Shown here piece after piece: positions 43,309 to 51,516 of a stretch of 64,000 nucleotides of DNA. Below the pieces are notes generated by a model, which made no database searches, had not been told where the DNA came from, and was given only the letters and a program-made list of their open reading frames with translations. Source of the DNA: HXMU1428-3 sp965215715 (lineage in GTDB: Bacteria > Pseudomonadota > Alphaproteobacteria > Rhizobiales > HXMU1428-3). Position numbers and translations under genes: made by a program. Numbering within the stretch: the stretch's first letter is position 1; each line of letters opens with the position of its first letter. The stretch is from assembly GCA_965215715.1 (NCBI GenBank), contig OZ244129.1, forward strand, positions 2,604,001 to 2,668,000. The letters run 5' to 3'.

Positions 43309-43684
43309 TGTGTTTTGCCTTTTGCGGCCTTTTCTAATTCATCATAACAAAAAGAGCGGGCCCGGGGGACCCACTCATCACGAGATATGATCAAATTTCT
43401 TAACTGATCATGAGTTAAAGGGAATATAGGGATGGTTGGCCTATAATGCAAGTTGTTTTTGTTTGAAGATTTTTTTATGTCTCACGGGCTATTTCGCCGC
43501 TTTTTTCAATACGCTTTAGATGCCCACCAGCAACCGCGCTAGGCGGCGGGCGGCACTTAGTGCCGGGCGCATCGCTGCGCCATGTCCGTGCTCTGAAGAA
43601 GAGCACTCCCTTCTTCGGGATGGGACGTGAGGAGTTTTGTTTTTTGATACATAAACAAAGCATCATGGGCTAGCCACAAATCTA
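43309..43684. other. Gene-free gap upstream of rimP
   Basis: 376 bases between trmB and rimP. It holds the rimP promoter region and the family B repeat at 43481-43631. No other gene or RNA was recognised. Confidence 0.6.
43481..43631. repeat. Family B multi-hairpin repeat, copy 2
   Basis: Bounded by CTCACG (43481-43486) and CGTGAG (43626-43631). It shares with 20212-20343 the block GGCAC-TTAGTGCCGGGCGCATC and the hairpin GTGCTCT-gaag-AAGAGCAC followed by TCCCTTCTTCG. The 5' third differs between copies. Confidence 0.8.
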
Positions 43685-44368
43685 CTAAACTCTTTTTATT
43701 TTTAGATATGTCGGTGTGCGCCCCTCGCGGATGGCCTTTTGTTCATAGCGGGTGCCGGGCCACCCTTGCGGGGGGGTGCGCCAATCCTTGGCAGATTCTG
43801 GTTTCCAGATAAAATTTGGGGTTTGCTGAAGGGCCAACAGGCATGTTCGAATATAATCGCCAATGTCTGAAGCGATGAGCAGATCAGCCCCCGGTTTCAT
43901 CACCTTGGAAAGCAAGTCAAGGCTTTGTGGGTTTACAAGACGGCGTTTTCGGTGGCGCTTTTTTGGCCATGGGTCTGGGTATAAAATATAGACCCGGTCT
44001 AGGCTTGCAGCGGGCAACCAATTTAAAATATGGCGGGCATCATGATCGTAAAGACGCACATTGGTTAAGTTCTGCTCGTTTATAGCAACCAGCATTTTGG
44101 CCGTGCCGTTTAAAAAAGGTTCGCACCCAATGAAGGTGACATCCTTGTGCTTTGCTGCCATGGCGCTTAAATGTTCGCCGCCGCCAAAGCCGATTTCCAG
44201 CCACAGCGGGTTGGTTTTATACCAGCTGGCAGATGGGTCAAAAGGCTCATTGGGCGTGAGCTTTAATTTAGGCAGAAGGGTGTCGACCAGATTTTGTTGG
44301 CGAGGGCTAAGCTTTTTGCTTTTTTGCCGGCCAAACAATGTTGGGGTTTTTGTTGGATCTTCTGACAC
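43685..44368 (-). CDS. trmB: tRNA (guanine-N7-)-methyltransferase
   Basis: 227 residues. SAM-binding LEIGFGGGEHL, then FIGCEPF, LYPDPWPKKRHRKRR and the C-terminal GWPGTRYEQKAIREGR are the TrmB signatures. GTG start at 44368. It forms m7G46 in tRNA. It lies downstream of metK with a tandem palindrome array between. Confidence 0.95.
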   Translation of the reverse strand: MSEDPTKTPTLFGRQKSKKLSPRQQNLVDTLLPKLKLTPNEPFDPSASWYKTNPLWLEIGFGGGEHLSAMAAKHKDVTFIGCEPFLNGTAKMLVAINEQNLTNVRLYDHDARHILNWLPAASLDRVYILYPDPWPKKRHRKRRLVNPQSLDLLSKVMKPGADLLIASDIGDYIRTCLLALQQTPNFIWKPESAKDWRTPPQGWPGTRYEQKAIREGRTPTYLKIKRV

Positions 44369-44410
44369 CTGAAACTTTTACACATCACCAAGGTTTAAAA
44401 AGGCACGCTT

Positions 44411-44526
44411 CCTGAAGCGTTTTATTGGTCCCAAAACCGGTGCCCACTTTTGGGTGAAACGCTCTTTTTTCCTGAAGCGTTTCATTGGTCCCAAAACCGG
44501 TGCCCACTTTTGGGTGAAACGCTCTA
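44411..44526. repeat. Family C palindrome, tandem array of two (60-bp period)
   Basis: CCTGAAGCGTTTTATTGGTC... at 44411 repeats at 44471 with one change. Each unit contains AAAACCGGTGCCCACTTTTG and pairs GCGTTTCA with TGAAACGC. The distal unit ends GCTCTA, and that CTA is the metK stop codon (TAG on the minus strand). Confidence 0.9.
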
Positions 44527-45690
44527 AGTCAACGCGCTTTTAATGTTTTCAATTAAATCTGTTTTTTCCCAAGAGAAACCGCCATCTGCATCAGGTGTAC
44601 GGCCAAAATGGCCATAGGCTGCTGTGCGTTCAAAAATTGGCTTTGTTAATCCTAAATGCTCGCGAATGCCGCGCGGGCTTAAGTCCATCACTTCCATGAG
44701 GGCTTGTTCTAATTTGTCTTCTGCGACATGGCCGGTGCCGTGTAGGTCTACATATATGGACAGTGGTTTTGAAACGCCAATGGCATAGGACAATTGCAAG
44801 GTGCATTTGTCTGCCAGATCGGCGGCAACAACATTTTTGGCTAAATAACGGGAAGCGTAAGCCGCAGAGCGGTCAACTTTGGTGGAATCTTTACCAGAGA
44901 AAGCGCCGCCGCCATGAGGGGCCGCCCCGCCATAGGTGTCAACAATGATTTTGCGCCCTGTTAGGCCTGCGTCCCCATCTGGTCCGCCAATGACAAACCT
45001 GCCGGTTGGATTGACATAAAATTCGTCATCTGGGCACATCCAACCTGAGGGCAACACATCTTCAACAAAGCCGCGCACTTTTTCGCGCAAGGCAGCTTGG
45101 TCTGTACCTTCTGAATGTTGGGTGGACACAACCACAGAGGTGGCTTTAACCGGCTTGCCATTTTCATAGGCCAGTGTCACCTGGCTTTTGGCATCTGGGC
45201 CAAATTCTGGAACAGAGCCGTCATGGCGCGCTTTGGCCATGTTTTGTAAAATTTTGTGAGAAAAATGAATCGGAGCGGGCATTAGAACGTCGGTTTCTTT
45301 GCACGCATAGCCAAACATAATGCCCTGGTCACCAGCGCCTTCGTCTTTGTTGCCTGAACTGTCGACCCCTTGGGCAATGTCAACAGATTGTTCGTGAACA
45401 TGAACTTCAACAGAAGCATTGGCATGGTGAAAACCGTCTTGTTCGTAGCCAATGTCTTTGATGGCGCGGCGCGTGACTTGTTCCAGCGTATCTTTCGTAA
45501 TGGAGCTATCTCCGCGCACTTCACCGGCCAAGACCACACGGTTGGTGGTGGTCATGGTTTCAACCGCTACACGACTATCGGGCTCTTTTTCAAGATAGGT
45601 GTCAACAATGGCATCTGAAATGCGATCACAGACCTTGTCTGGGTGACCTTCTGAAACAGATTCGCTGGTGAATAAGTAATTTTGACGCAT
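44524..45690 (-). CDS. metK: S-adenosylmethionine synthase
   Basis: 388 residues from ATG 45690 (MRQNYLFTSESVSEGHPDK). ATP/metal signatures GEVR, GAGDQGIMFGYA and GGGAFSGKDSTKVDRSAAY are intact. It makes SAM from methionine and ATP. The upstream 165 bp were inspected for a SAM riboswitch and none was recognised. The stop TAG lies within the repeat array. Confidence 0.97.
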   Translation of the reverse strand: MRQNYLFTSESVSEGHPDKVCDRISDAIVDTYLEKEPDSRVAVETMTTTNRVVLAGEVRGDSSITKDTLEQVTRRAIKDIGYEQDGFHHANASVEVHVHEQSVDIAQGVDSSGNKDEGAGDQGIMFGYACKETDVLMPAPIHFSHKILQNMAKARHDGSVPEFGPDAKSQVTLAYENGKPVKATSVVVSTQHSEGTDQAALREKVRGFVEDVLPSGWMCPDDEFYVNPTGRFVIGGPDGDAGLTGRKIIVDTYGGAAPHGGGAFSGKDSTKVDRSAAYASRYLAKNVVAADLADKCTLQLSYAIGVSKPLSIYVDLHGTGHVAEDKLEQALMEVMDLSPRGIREHLGLTKPIFERTAAYGHFGRTPDADGGFSWEKTDLIENIKSALT

Positions 45691-45855
45691 GCTGTGCACA
45701 CTCCCCAAGATAGAAAAAGCCAACTCTCAACCACACTTAAGATCATTGGTGAAAATATTAAGCGCAATTTTAAAGCTGACTTTTGGCAGACTGTGCCTTC
45801 ATTGGTCAAGCAGTTTTTTTTAAGACTGTTTGTTATCTCAAAGATTTTGGATTGT

Positions 45856-46317
45856 TTAAGGGCTTGGTAAGTCTTCTGACAAACTTTTAATTAATTCCAG
45901 AATACGGCGGCGAACCTGCGGGTCTTGAATTTTTACAAAAGCCCGGTTGAGTTCTAAGCCTTCTCTTGAATTTAAAAACTCTAAAACAAAATCTTGAGAA
46001 TTTGGTTCGGCAAACCCTGCTGGTTTGAGACTGTCATGATCGCTTTCAAGATCATCAAAGAAGTATGATACTGGGACTTTTAAAACTTGAGCGAGTTGAA
46101 ATAGGCGGCTGGCGCCAACACGGTTGGCCCCTTTTTCATATTTTTGGATTTGCTGAAATGTCAGCCCCATCTGTTCGCCAAGTCGTTCTTGGCTTAATCC
46201 ACTCATCATACGGCGCAAACGTATTCTTCCGCCAACATGAACATCGATTGGATTTGGTTTTCGTGTTTGATTGTTATTATTATCTTGGGACATGGTATCC
46301 ATAATGATCTTAATCAT
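45856..46317 (-). CDS. XRE-family HTH regulator (metK-upstream type)
   Basis: 153 residues. The Cro/C1-type HTH is at about 25-80 (GGRIRLRRMMSGLSQERLGE, QIQKYEKGANRVGASRL). The C-terminal FFDDLES...QDPQVRRRILELIKSL is typical of the regulator found between lnt and metK in Hyphomicrobiales. AGGAGGGG abuts the first ATG; ATG 46293 (MSQDNNN) is an alternative start. The target genes are unknown. Confidence 0.88.
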   Translation of the reverse strand: MIKIIMDTMSQDNNNNQTRKPNPIDVHVGGRIRLRRMMSGLSQERLGEQMGLTFQQIQKYEKGANRVGASRLFQLAQVLKVPVSYFFDDLESDHDSLKPAGFAEPNSQDFVLEFLNSREGLELNRAFVKIQDPQVRRRILELIKSLSEDLPSP

Positions 46318-46746
46318 CCCCTCCTAATGATTTTGTGCAATTTGTTCTTAATAATTAAAAATCTTTTTTAAATGGTTTCTGCACAATATTATAATTAACA
46401 GTGTTATTTATTTTATTTTAATCTGATTACGGAAAACTTTATTTTATTATTTTCTTTTTATAGTCGTTTGTTAACTGATTATTTCGACATATTTTTCATT
46501 AATTCAGGTAATAGGCTTTAAACTCTTTCAATTTTTTGAAAATGATTTTTGAGCCGTGAAACTGGTTGTATAAAAAGTGAACGTTTTTTAAAATCACCAG
46601 GCTCAACCTGAAAAAGAAAAAACATCTAATATCAATCCTCAAACATAAGAGAAATTTATAAAAAAAATCAACCGTTTATATTGCACTTATAATTCCCCAA
46701 TAAAATTTTGGAACTTAATACATGCGTCAATATCTAGCTAGTGAAT
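46318..46746. promoter_or_regulatory. AT-rich intergenic region upstream of the XRE regulator
   Basis: 429 bases with long A/T runs between the lnt stop and the XRE start. No open frame with a ribosome-binding site and no strong hairpin was found. Presumably it holds the promoter of the regulator. Confidence 0.5.
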
Positions 46747-48387
46747 TTATTGCGATTTGTCAAAAAATTTCATTGTACTGATTAGTATGTAAAAGCACAT
46801 GACTATAAAAAATGTAGTCAAAAATCTCATGAATGCAGTTTGATCAAGGTTAATGGTTTTGGGTAATTTTGTTGTTATAAGCTCTTTTTTGTTGAGGCGT
46901 GTGTTAATCAATGTTCGCCCTAATCCATCAAAAACTGCTGTGATGCCTCCATTCACAACACGAACCATTGGCAGGCCTGATTCAAGGGTTCTTAGCCTTA
47001 CCATATGAGCATGTTGGTATGGGCCTGCTGTTTGGCCAAACCAGCCATCATTTGAAATGTTTAACAACCATTTTGCTTGTTCATTTTGAGGATTGATTTG
47101 ATCTGGGAAAATAGCCTCATAGCAAATGTAAGGCAAAAAAGGTGGCGCATTATCAAGGGGCATCGGGGATGGTTTTTGGCCCTTTGCAAACCCACCACGT
47201 AATCTGACCAAAGCCTTTAAACCAACTGCTTTTAAAAGATTAGGGAAGGGCAAATATTCGCCAAAGGGAACAAGATGATGTTTGTTATACCATGATGTTA
47301 TTTTGCCGTTATTGTTTAACACATAAAGGCTATTATAAACTTGTAGTGATTGTTCTTGTTCATCACCGTTTTGCTTTTCATTTTCAACTCTGAAAGCCCC
47401 CGTTATTAGTTGATCTGTTGGAGATAACAGGCTGGCCAGTTTGTTTTTTAGCGCCGTGCTTTTGTTCAGTGCATATGGTACTGCTGTTTCAGGCCAGATT
47501 ATTAATCTATTGTTTTTGTTGTTATTTATATTTTCTTGTGTGAATGCAAAGGTTTTTTCAAAAGCTTTAATTCGCAAGTCTGAGCTGACTTTTTCAATCT
47601 GGGGAATATTGGGTTGGACCAATATCAAATCTAAATTAGGCACATATTGTGTTGGCCCATGATGGGAGAGGCGAGCTTGCCCTAAAAGGGCTAAGGCAGG
47701 CAAGCTCAGCACCGCTATGAGCACAGGCACATAATCTGATTTCTTTACCCATAAAGAGTATTGATTTTGCGCTCGACAATACAGGCCGACAGGGCTTGCA
47801 AAAATCAAACAAGCGATGGCCGTTAGCCCGTAAAGCCCAAAGAAACTCACAGACTGCATCATTGCCTCATTCCCGGTTAGGCTGTGACCTAACAGGTTCC
47901 AGGGAAAGCCGGTTAAGATATGGCCGCGCAGCCAGTCAGCGGCAAACATGGCCAGAGCAAAAACAATCAGGCGCTCTGACCCCTTTGGCCAGCTCCAAGC
48001 ACATAGCGCAAAGGCCAGGCTATAAAATAGACTGAGGCCAGCTGGTAAAATCGTCACGGCAAGAGGCAAGGCCCAGGCAAATTTTTCAGCTTCGACCAAA
48101 AAAGAAGAACCGATCCAATAGAGAGAAAAAAAGAAGTAACCAAAGCCAAAGCCAAAGCCATAAAGGGCCGCGAGAACCGTCCGATTTTGTTTAGAATTAT
48201 GAGAGGTGCCTGTGGGAAAGTTATCAACAGCTGTGTCAATTAGCCTTACCATTATGGGCAAGGTTAAAAACAAAACCGGCCATAAGAATAAGGGCGGCAT
48301 TGCCAAAGTGCTCAGGGCACCACAAAGAACTGATAAACCAAATTTTTTGGCTTTTGAGAGCGTAGCTATGGGGCAAATTGTTGTCAT
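46747..48387 (-). CDS. lnt: Apolipoprotein N-acyltransferase
   Basis: 546 residues. The N-terminal half has about six TM helices (FFFSLYWIGSSFLVEAEKFA; LRGHILTGFPWNLLGHSL). The nitrilase-type C-terminal half carries catalytic Glu in IWPETAVPY, Lys in the YNKHHLVPFGEYLP region and Cys in PYICYEAIFPD. It adds the third acyl chain to lipoproteins. It lies between corC and the XRE gene. Confidence 0.95.
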   Translation of the reverse strand: MTTICPIATLSKAKKFGLSVLCGALSTLAMPPLFLWPVLFLTLPIMVRLIDTAVDNFPTGTSHNSKQNRTVLAALYGFGFGFGYFFFSLYWIGSSFLVEAEKFAWALPLAVTILPAGLSLFYSLAFALCAWSWPKGSERLIVFALAMFAADWLRGHILTGFPWNLLGHSLTGNEAMMQSVSFFGLYGLTAIACLIFASPVGLYCRAQNQYSLWVKKSDYVPVLIAVLSLPALALLGQARLSHHGPTQYVPNLDLILVQPNIPQIEKVSSDLRIKAFEKTFAFTQENINNNKNNRLIIWPETAVPYALNKSTALKNKLASLLSPTDQLITGAFRVENEKQNGDEQEQSLQVYNSLYVLNNNGKITSWYNKHHLVPFGEYLPFPNLLKAVGLKALVRLRGGFAKGQKPSPMPLDNAPPFLPYICYEAIFPDQINPQNEQAKWLLNISNDGWFGQTAGPYQHAHMVRLRTLESGLPMVRVVNGGITAVFDGLGRTLINTRLNKKELITTKLPKTINLDQTAFMRFLTTFFIVMCFYILISTMKFFDKSQ

Positions 48388-48433
48388 TGGCTAGCTTTTC
48401 CTTTTTCGCTTAGGACAAATATAGCTAGCCTGA

Positions 48434-48468
48434 GCTTTAACTTCCATGGTGAGTTTTTGCCCTTTTGT
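48434..48468. repeat. Family A half-copy (left arm only)
   Basis: GCTTTAACTTCCATGGTGAG followed by TTTTTGCCCTTTTG matches the left arm of family A. It lies between corC and lnt. Confidence 0.7.
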
Positions 48469-48515
48469 GGCACAAAAACAGTAAATATGTTTTTTTAGCA
48501 CTCACTTTGGAATGA

Positions 48516-49559
48516 CTATTTTTTTAAAATTTTCAACGTTTTTATCCGCCGGGGGTCAGCAATTAGAACTTCAATTTCAAGACCTGAGGGGTGAGTGATC
48601 ACCTCACCTCGAACCGGAATGCGCCCGGCAAGGGAAAAAACAAGGCCGCCAAGCGTGTCAATGTCATCATCGCGTTCTTCATTGGCGAACAAATCAATGT
48701 TAAGCTCTTGCTCCAGCTCTTCAATGGGCAGACGGGCTGAAGCTATGATGCCCTTTTCTAGTGAGCCGGACATGAGCTTGCCGTTGTCCTCATCGTGCTC
48801 ATCTTCGATCTCACCAACAACTTCTTCAACCAAATCTTCAATAGAGACCAGGCCATCTGTGCCGCCATATTCATCCACAACCAAAGCCAGATGAACGCGG
48901 GTTGATTGCATGCGTAACAGTAAGTTCATCACCGGCATAGACGGGGGAACAAACAGAACTTTGCGCAACAATTTGGTTTGTTTGATTTTCAAAGAAAAGT
49001 CTGACTGGACATGCGTGTAATCATCTAGATCCACATCCTTAACATTGTCTGCGCTAGTGCTTGCAGGGTCCATGCCGCCAGCAATGACTTTCAAACCAAC
49101 GGTTTCTTGCGTTGTGTGTTTTTCATTTGCGCGGTGGTCAGAAATCCAGCTTAGCAGGTCTTTTACATGGACCATGCCTGTTGGGTCATCAAGTGTGTCA
49201 TGATAAACGGGCAAGCGTGAATGGCCGACTTGTTGGAACTTTACCAACAGTTCTTCCAGGGTGGCATTTTCATCTATGGCTTGAATGTCAGCGCGCGGCA
49301 CCATGACATCTTCAACTCTTAGAGCCCCGTAACGCAAAATATTTGCAATCATCATGCGTTCTTGTTCGGAAAAGCTGGTGCTGGGTTGCCCATTGTGGCC
49401 AACGGCTTCTTCAAGTTGATCACGAAGATCATCGTTTGAAGTGTCTTTAAACAAGGCGTTTTTGATGTAGCCCCATGCAGAAGAGCGTTTCGGCTCAGGT
49501 TCTTCCGCTTCACTTGACTGCGCGATGCCAAGACTGTCTTGTTTGATACTGTCGTTCAT
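48516..49559 (-). CDS. CorC/HlyC family CBS-domain protein
   Basis: 347 residues. There is no TM domain: tandem CBS domains (VEDVMVPRADIQAIDENATL; HLALVVDEYGGTDGLVSIED) followed by a CorC_HlyC domain (ASARLPIEELEQELNIDL; DIDTLGGLVFSLAGRIPVRG). This is the soluble form encoded next to ybeY and lnt. A role in Mg/Co homeostasis or lipoprotein processing is inferred from the family. Confidence 0.9.
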   Translation of the reverse strand: MNDSIKQDSLGIAQSSEAEEPEPKRSSAWGYIKNALFKDTSNDDLRDQLEEAVGHNGQPSTSFSEQERMMIANILRYGALRVEDVMVPRADIQAIDENATLEELLVKFQQVGHSRLPVYHDTLDDPTGMVHVKDLLSWISDHRANEKHTTQETVGLKVIAGGMDPASTSADNVKDVDLDDYTHVQSDFSLKIKQTKLLRKVLFVPPSMPVMNLLLRMQSTRVHLALVVDEYGGTDGLVSIEDLVEEVVGEIEDEHDEDNGKLMSGSLEKGIIASARLPIEELEQELNIDLFANEERDDDIDTLGGLVFSLAGRIPVRGEVITHPSGLEIEVLIADPRRIKTLKILKK

Positions 49560-49594
49560 TCTTTCAATTTGGTTTTGCGTTTATAATAAGTTCT

Positions 49595-50221
49595 TTATCT
49601 AACGAAGAGATATGGATCGTCATAACCTAGCTGGTTCATCAGCTCACTTTCAAGCGCCTCCATAACTTGGGCTTGAGTTTCATTTTCATGATCATACCCT
49701 AAAAGATGTAACACACCATGAATAACAAGATGAGAAAAATGTTGTTTTATCGGTTTTTTGTCTCGTTTCGCTTCATTTATTACCGTTTCATAAGCTAAAA
49801 TGATATCTCCGACATGAACAGGCTCTTTTTGTTTCTGGGTGGTCTCATGAAAATTTTCAGTGCTTGGAAATGAGAGAACATTGGTTGGTTTGTCTTTGCC
49901 CCGGTAAGTTTTGTTCAGTTCTTGAACTGATTGATCATTGCTTAACATGACCACAGCAAGACGGTGTGGTGATTTTGAGGCATCGTTTGCCGCCTCACTG
50001 ACTGCCACTTGATCCAAGGCCAAAAGGCCTGCTTTAGCACCATCGTTAAAGAAAGTTTGCCCCTCATCAGACTTAAGGGAAAGCCAGGCTTGATCTTCCA
50101 GGATCATTTCAAGGCCGTGGCTTTGTTGGCTTTGATAGTCCCAATAATGGGCTTCATCGTCTTGATCATTTTCAGACTTTTTCGTTGCCACTGGCTTAAC
50201 TACCATCTGTATGTTTGTCAT
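49595..50221 (-). CDS. ybeY: Endoribonuclease YbeY
   Basis: About 208 residues from ATG 50221 (ATG 50206 is possible). The metal-binding motif is HGVLHLLGYDH, preceded by YRGKDKPTNVLSFP. The N-terminus overlaps the phoH stop by 26 bases, so the genes are translationally coupled. It acts in 16S rRNA 3' processing and ribosome quality control. An acidic insert (ENDQDDEAHYWDYQ) near residue 15 lengthens the N-terminus. Confidence 0.93.
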   Translation of the reverse strand: MTNIQMVVKPVATKKSENDQDDEAHYWDYQSQQSHGLEMILEDQAWLSLKSDEGQTFFNDGAKAGLLALDQVAVSEAANDASKSPHRLAVVMLSNDQSVQELNKTYRGKDKPTNVLSFPSTENFHETTQKQKEPVHVGDIILAYETVINEAKRDKKPIKQHFSHLVIHGVLHLLGYDHENETQAQVMEALESELMNQLGYDDPYLFVR

Positions 50222-51242
50222 AAGCGGCAACGATTTTAGCGACCAAAGCGCGGCGCACCACATCTTCGCCCTGAAAGATGATTTTTTCAATCTCATCAAC
50301 ACCAGACAAAAGCTTCACCGCTTCTGACAGGCCAGACTTTTGCCCTGGGGGCAAATCCACTTGGCTCGGGTCACCGGTGACAACCATTTTGGAATTTTCG
50401 CCCAGTCTGGTGAGAAACATTTTCATCTGCATGGAAGTGCAGTTTTGGGCTTCATCTAAAATCACAAAACTAGATGCCAAGGTGCGGCCCCGCATAAAGG
50501 CGAGCGGGGCGATTTCTATGGTGCCGGCTTCAATTTCTTTCTCCACCCGTTCTGCTGGCAGGCAATCATAAAGGGCGTCATAAAGCGGGCGCAAATAAGG
50601 ATCGACTTTGTCGCGCATGTCGCCGGGTAAAAAGCCTAACCTCTCGCCAGCTTCAACAGCTGGGCGTGAAAGGATGATACGTTCCACCGCTCCGCGCTCC
50701 AGAGCAGAAGCGGCGGCGGCAACTGCGATGTAAGTTTTTCCTGTGCCTGCTGGGCCAACGCCAAAGACCAGATCGCTTTTTTCAATGGCGCGAATGTATG
50801 TGCTTTGGCGCGGCGTTCTGGCGGTGATGTGTTTTTTGCGGGTGCGGATTTGGGCTTGGCCATTGTCTTTTGACTTTTGGCTGTCTTTGCCATTTTTGCT
50901 TTTGGCTTTATCAGGCTCTTTCAAACCGTCAGCGCTTTGGGCATGACGGACGGCGCCGTCTATATCGCCAGGTGTCAGGTCATCGCCTTTGGTGATGCGG
51001 CCATAGAGATGATCCAGAACTTCTTTGGCCATTTCGCATTGGTCTGGTGAGCCTTCAAGCGTGATGATGTTGCCATGAACAACGGCTTCAATGTTGAGAC
51101 GTTCCTCAATGATGGCCAAATTGCTATCAAACTCCCCGAGCAAACTGGCCAGCAAGCGGTTGTCTTCAAATGAAATGGTTTGGCTGTGACTTTTTGATTT
51201 TGACGTCTGTTTATCCTGGCTTGACCTTGAGTGTGCCCCCAA
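50196..51242 (-). CDS. PhoH-family ATPase
   Basis: 348 residues. N-terminal KH-like region, then the PhoH domain with Walker A GPAGTGKT and Walker B SFVILDEAQN; GDPSQVDLP follows. TTG start at 51242 with GGGAG 7 bases upstream. A ~35-residue charged linker (KEPDKAKSKNGKDSQKSKD) separates the domains. It is upstream of ybeY in the usual miaB-phoH-ybeY-corC-lnt order and is proposed to act in RNA metabolism. Confidence 0.93.
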   Translation of the reverse strand: MGAHSRSSQDKQTSKSKSHSQTISFEDNRLLASLLGEFDSNLAIIEERLNIEAVVHGNIITLEGSPDQCEMAKEVLDHLYGRITKGDDLTPGDIDGAVRHAQSADGLKEPDKAKSKNGKDSQKSKDNGQAQIRTRKKHITARTPRQSTYIRAIEKSDLVFGVGPAGTGKTYIAVAAAASALERGAVERIILSRPAVEAGERLGFLPGDMRDKVDPYLRPLYDALYDCLPAERVEKEIEAGTIEIAPLAFMRGRTLASSFVILDEAQNCTSMQMKMFLTRLGENSKMVVTGDPSQVDLPPGQKSGLSEAVKLLSGVDEIEKIIFQGEDVVRRALVAKIVAAYDKHTDGS

Positions 51243-51282
51243 ACTTGTGCTCCCTTTTAATCTTTTTACAAATGGTTCCCTT

Positions 51283-51516
51283 TAGAGCGTTTCATTTTTC
51301 CCAAAACCGGTGTCCACTTTTGGGTGAAACGCTCTCTTTTTCTGTACCGTTTCATTAGCCCCAAAACCGGTGTCCACTTTTGGGTGAAACGCTCTCTTTT
51401 TCTGTACCGTTTCATTAGCCCCAAAACCGGTGTCCACTTTTGGGTGAAACGCTCTCTTTTTCTGTACCGTTTCATTAGCCCCAAAACCGGTGTCCACTTT
51501 TGGGTGAAACGCTCTA
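51283..51516. repeat. Family C palindrome, tandem array of four (exact 60-bp period)
   Basis: Starting TAGAGCG at 51283, the unit TTTCATTAGCCCCAAAACCG continuing GTGTCCACTTTTGGGTGAAACGCTCT recurs with a spacer CTTTTTCTGTACC. Units end at 51335, 51395, 51455 and 51515. The last three are identical; the first differs in its first bases. The final GCTCTA supplies the TAG stop of miaB. Confidence 0.95.

Noticed and set aside
45691..45855. SAM riboswitch upstream of metK
   Set aside because: No recognisable SAM-II or other SAM-type core by eye; a covariance-model search would settle it.
51283..51516. CRISPR-like array
   Set aside because: Repeats are regularly spaced but the spacers are identical and the repeat is a long palindrome; no cas genes nearby. 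It is a tandem palindrome array.
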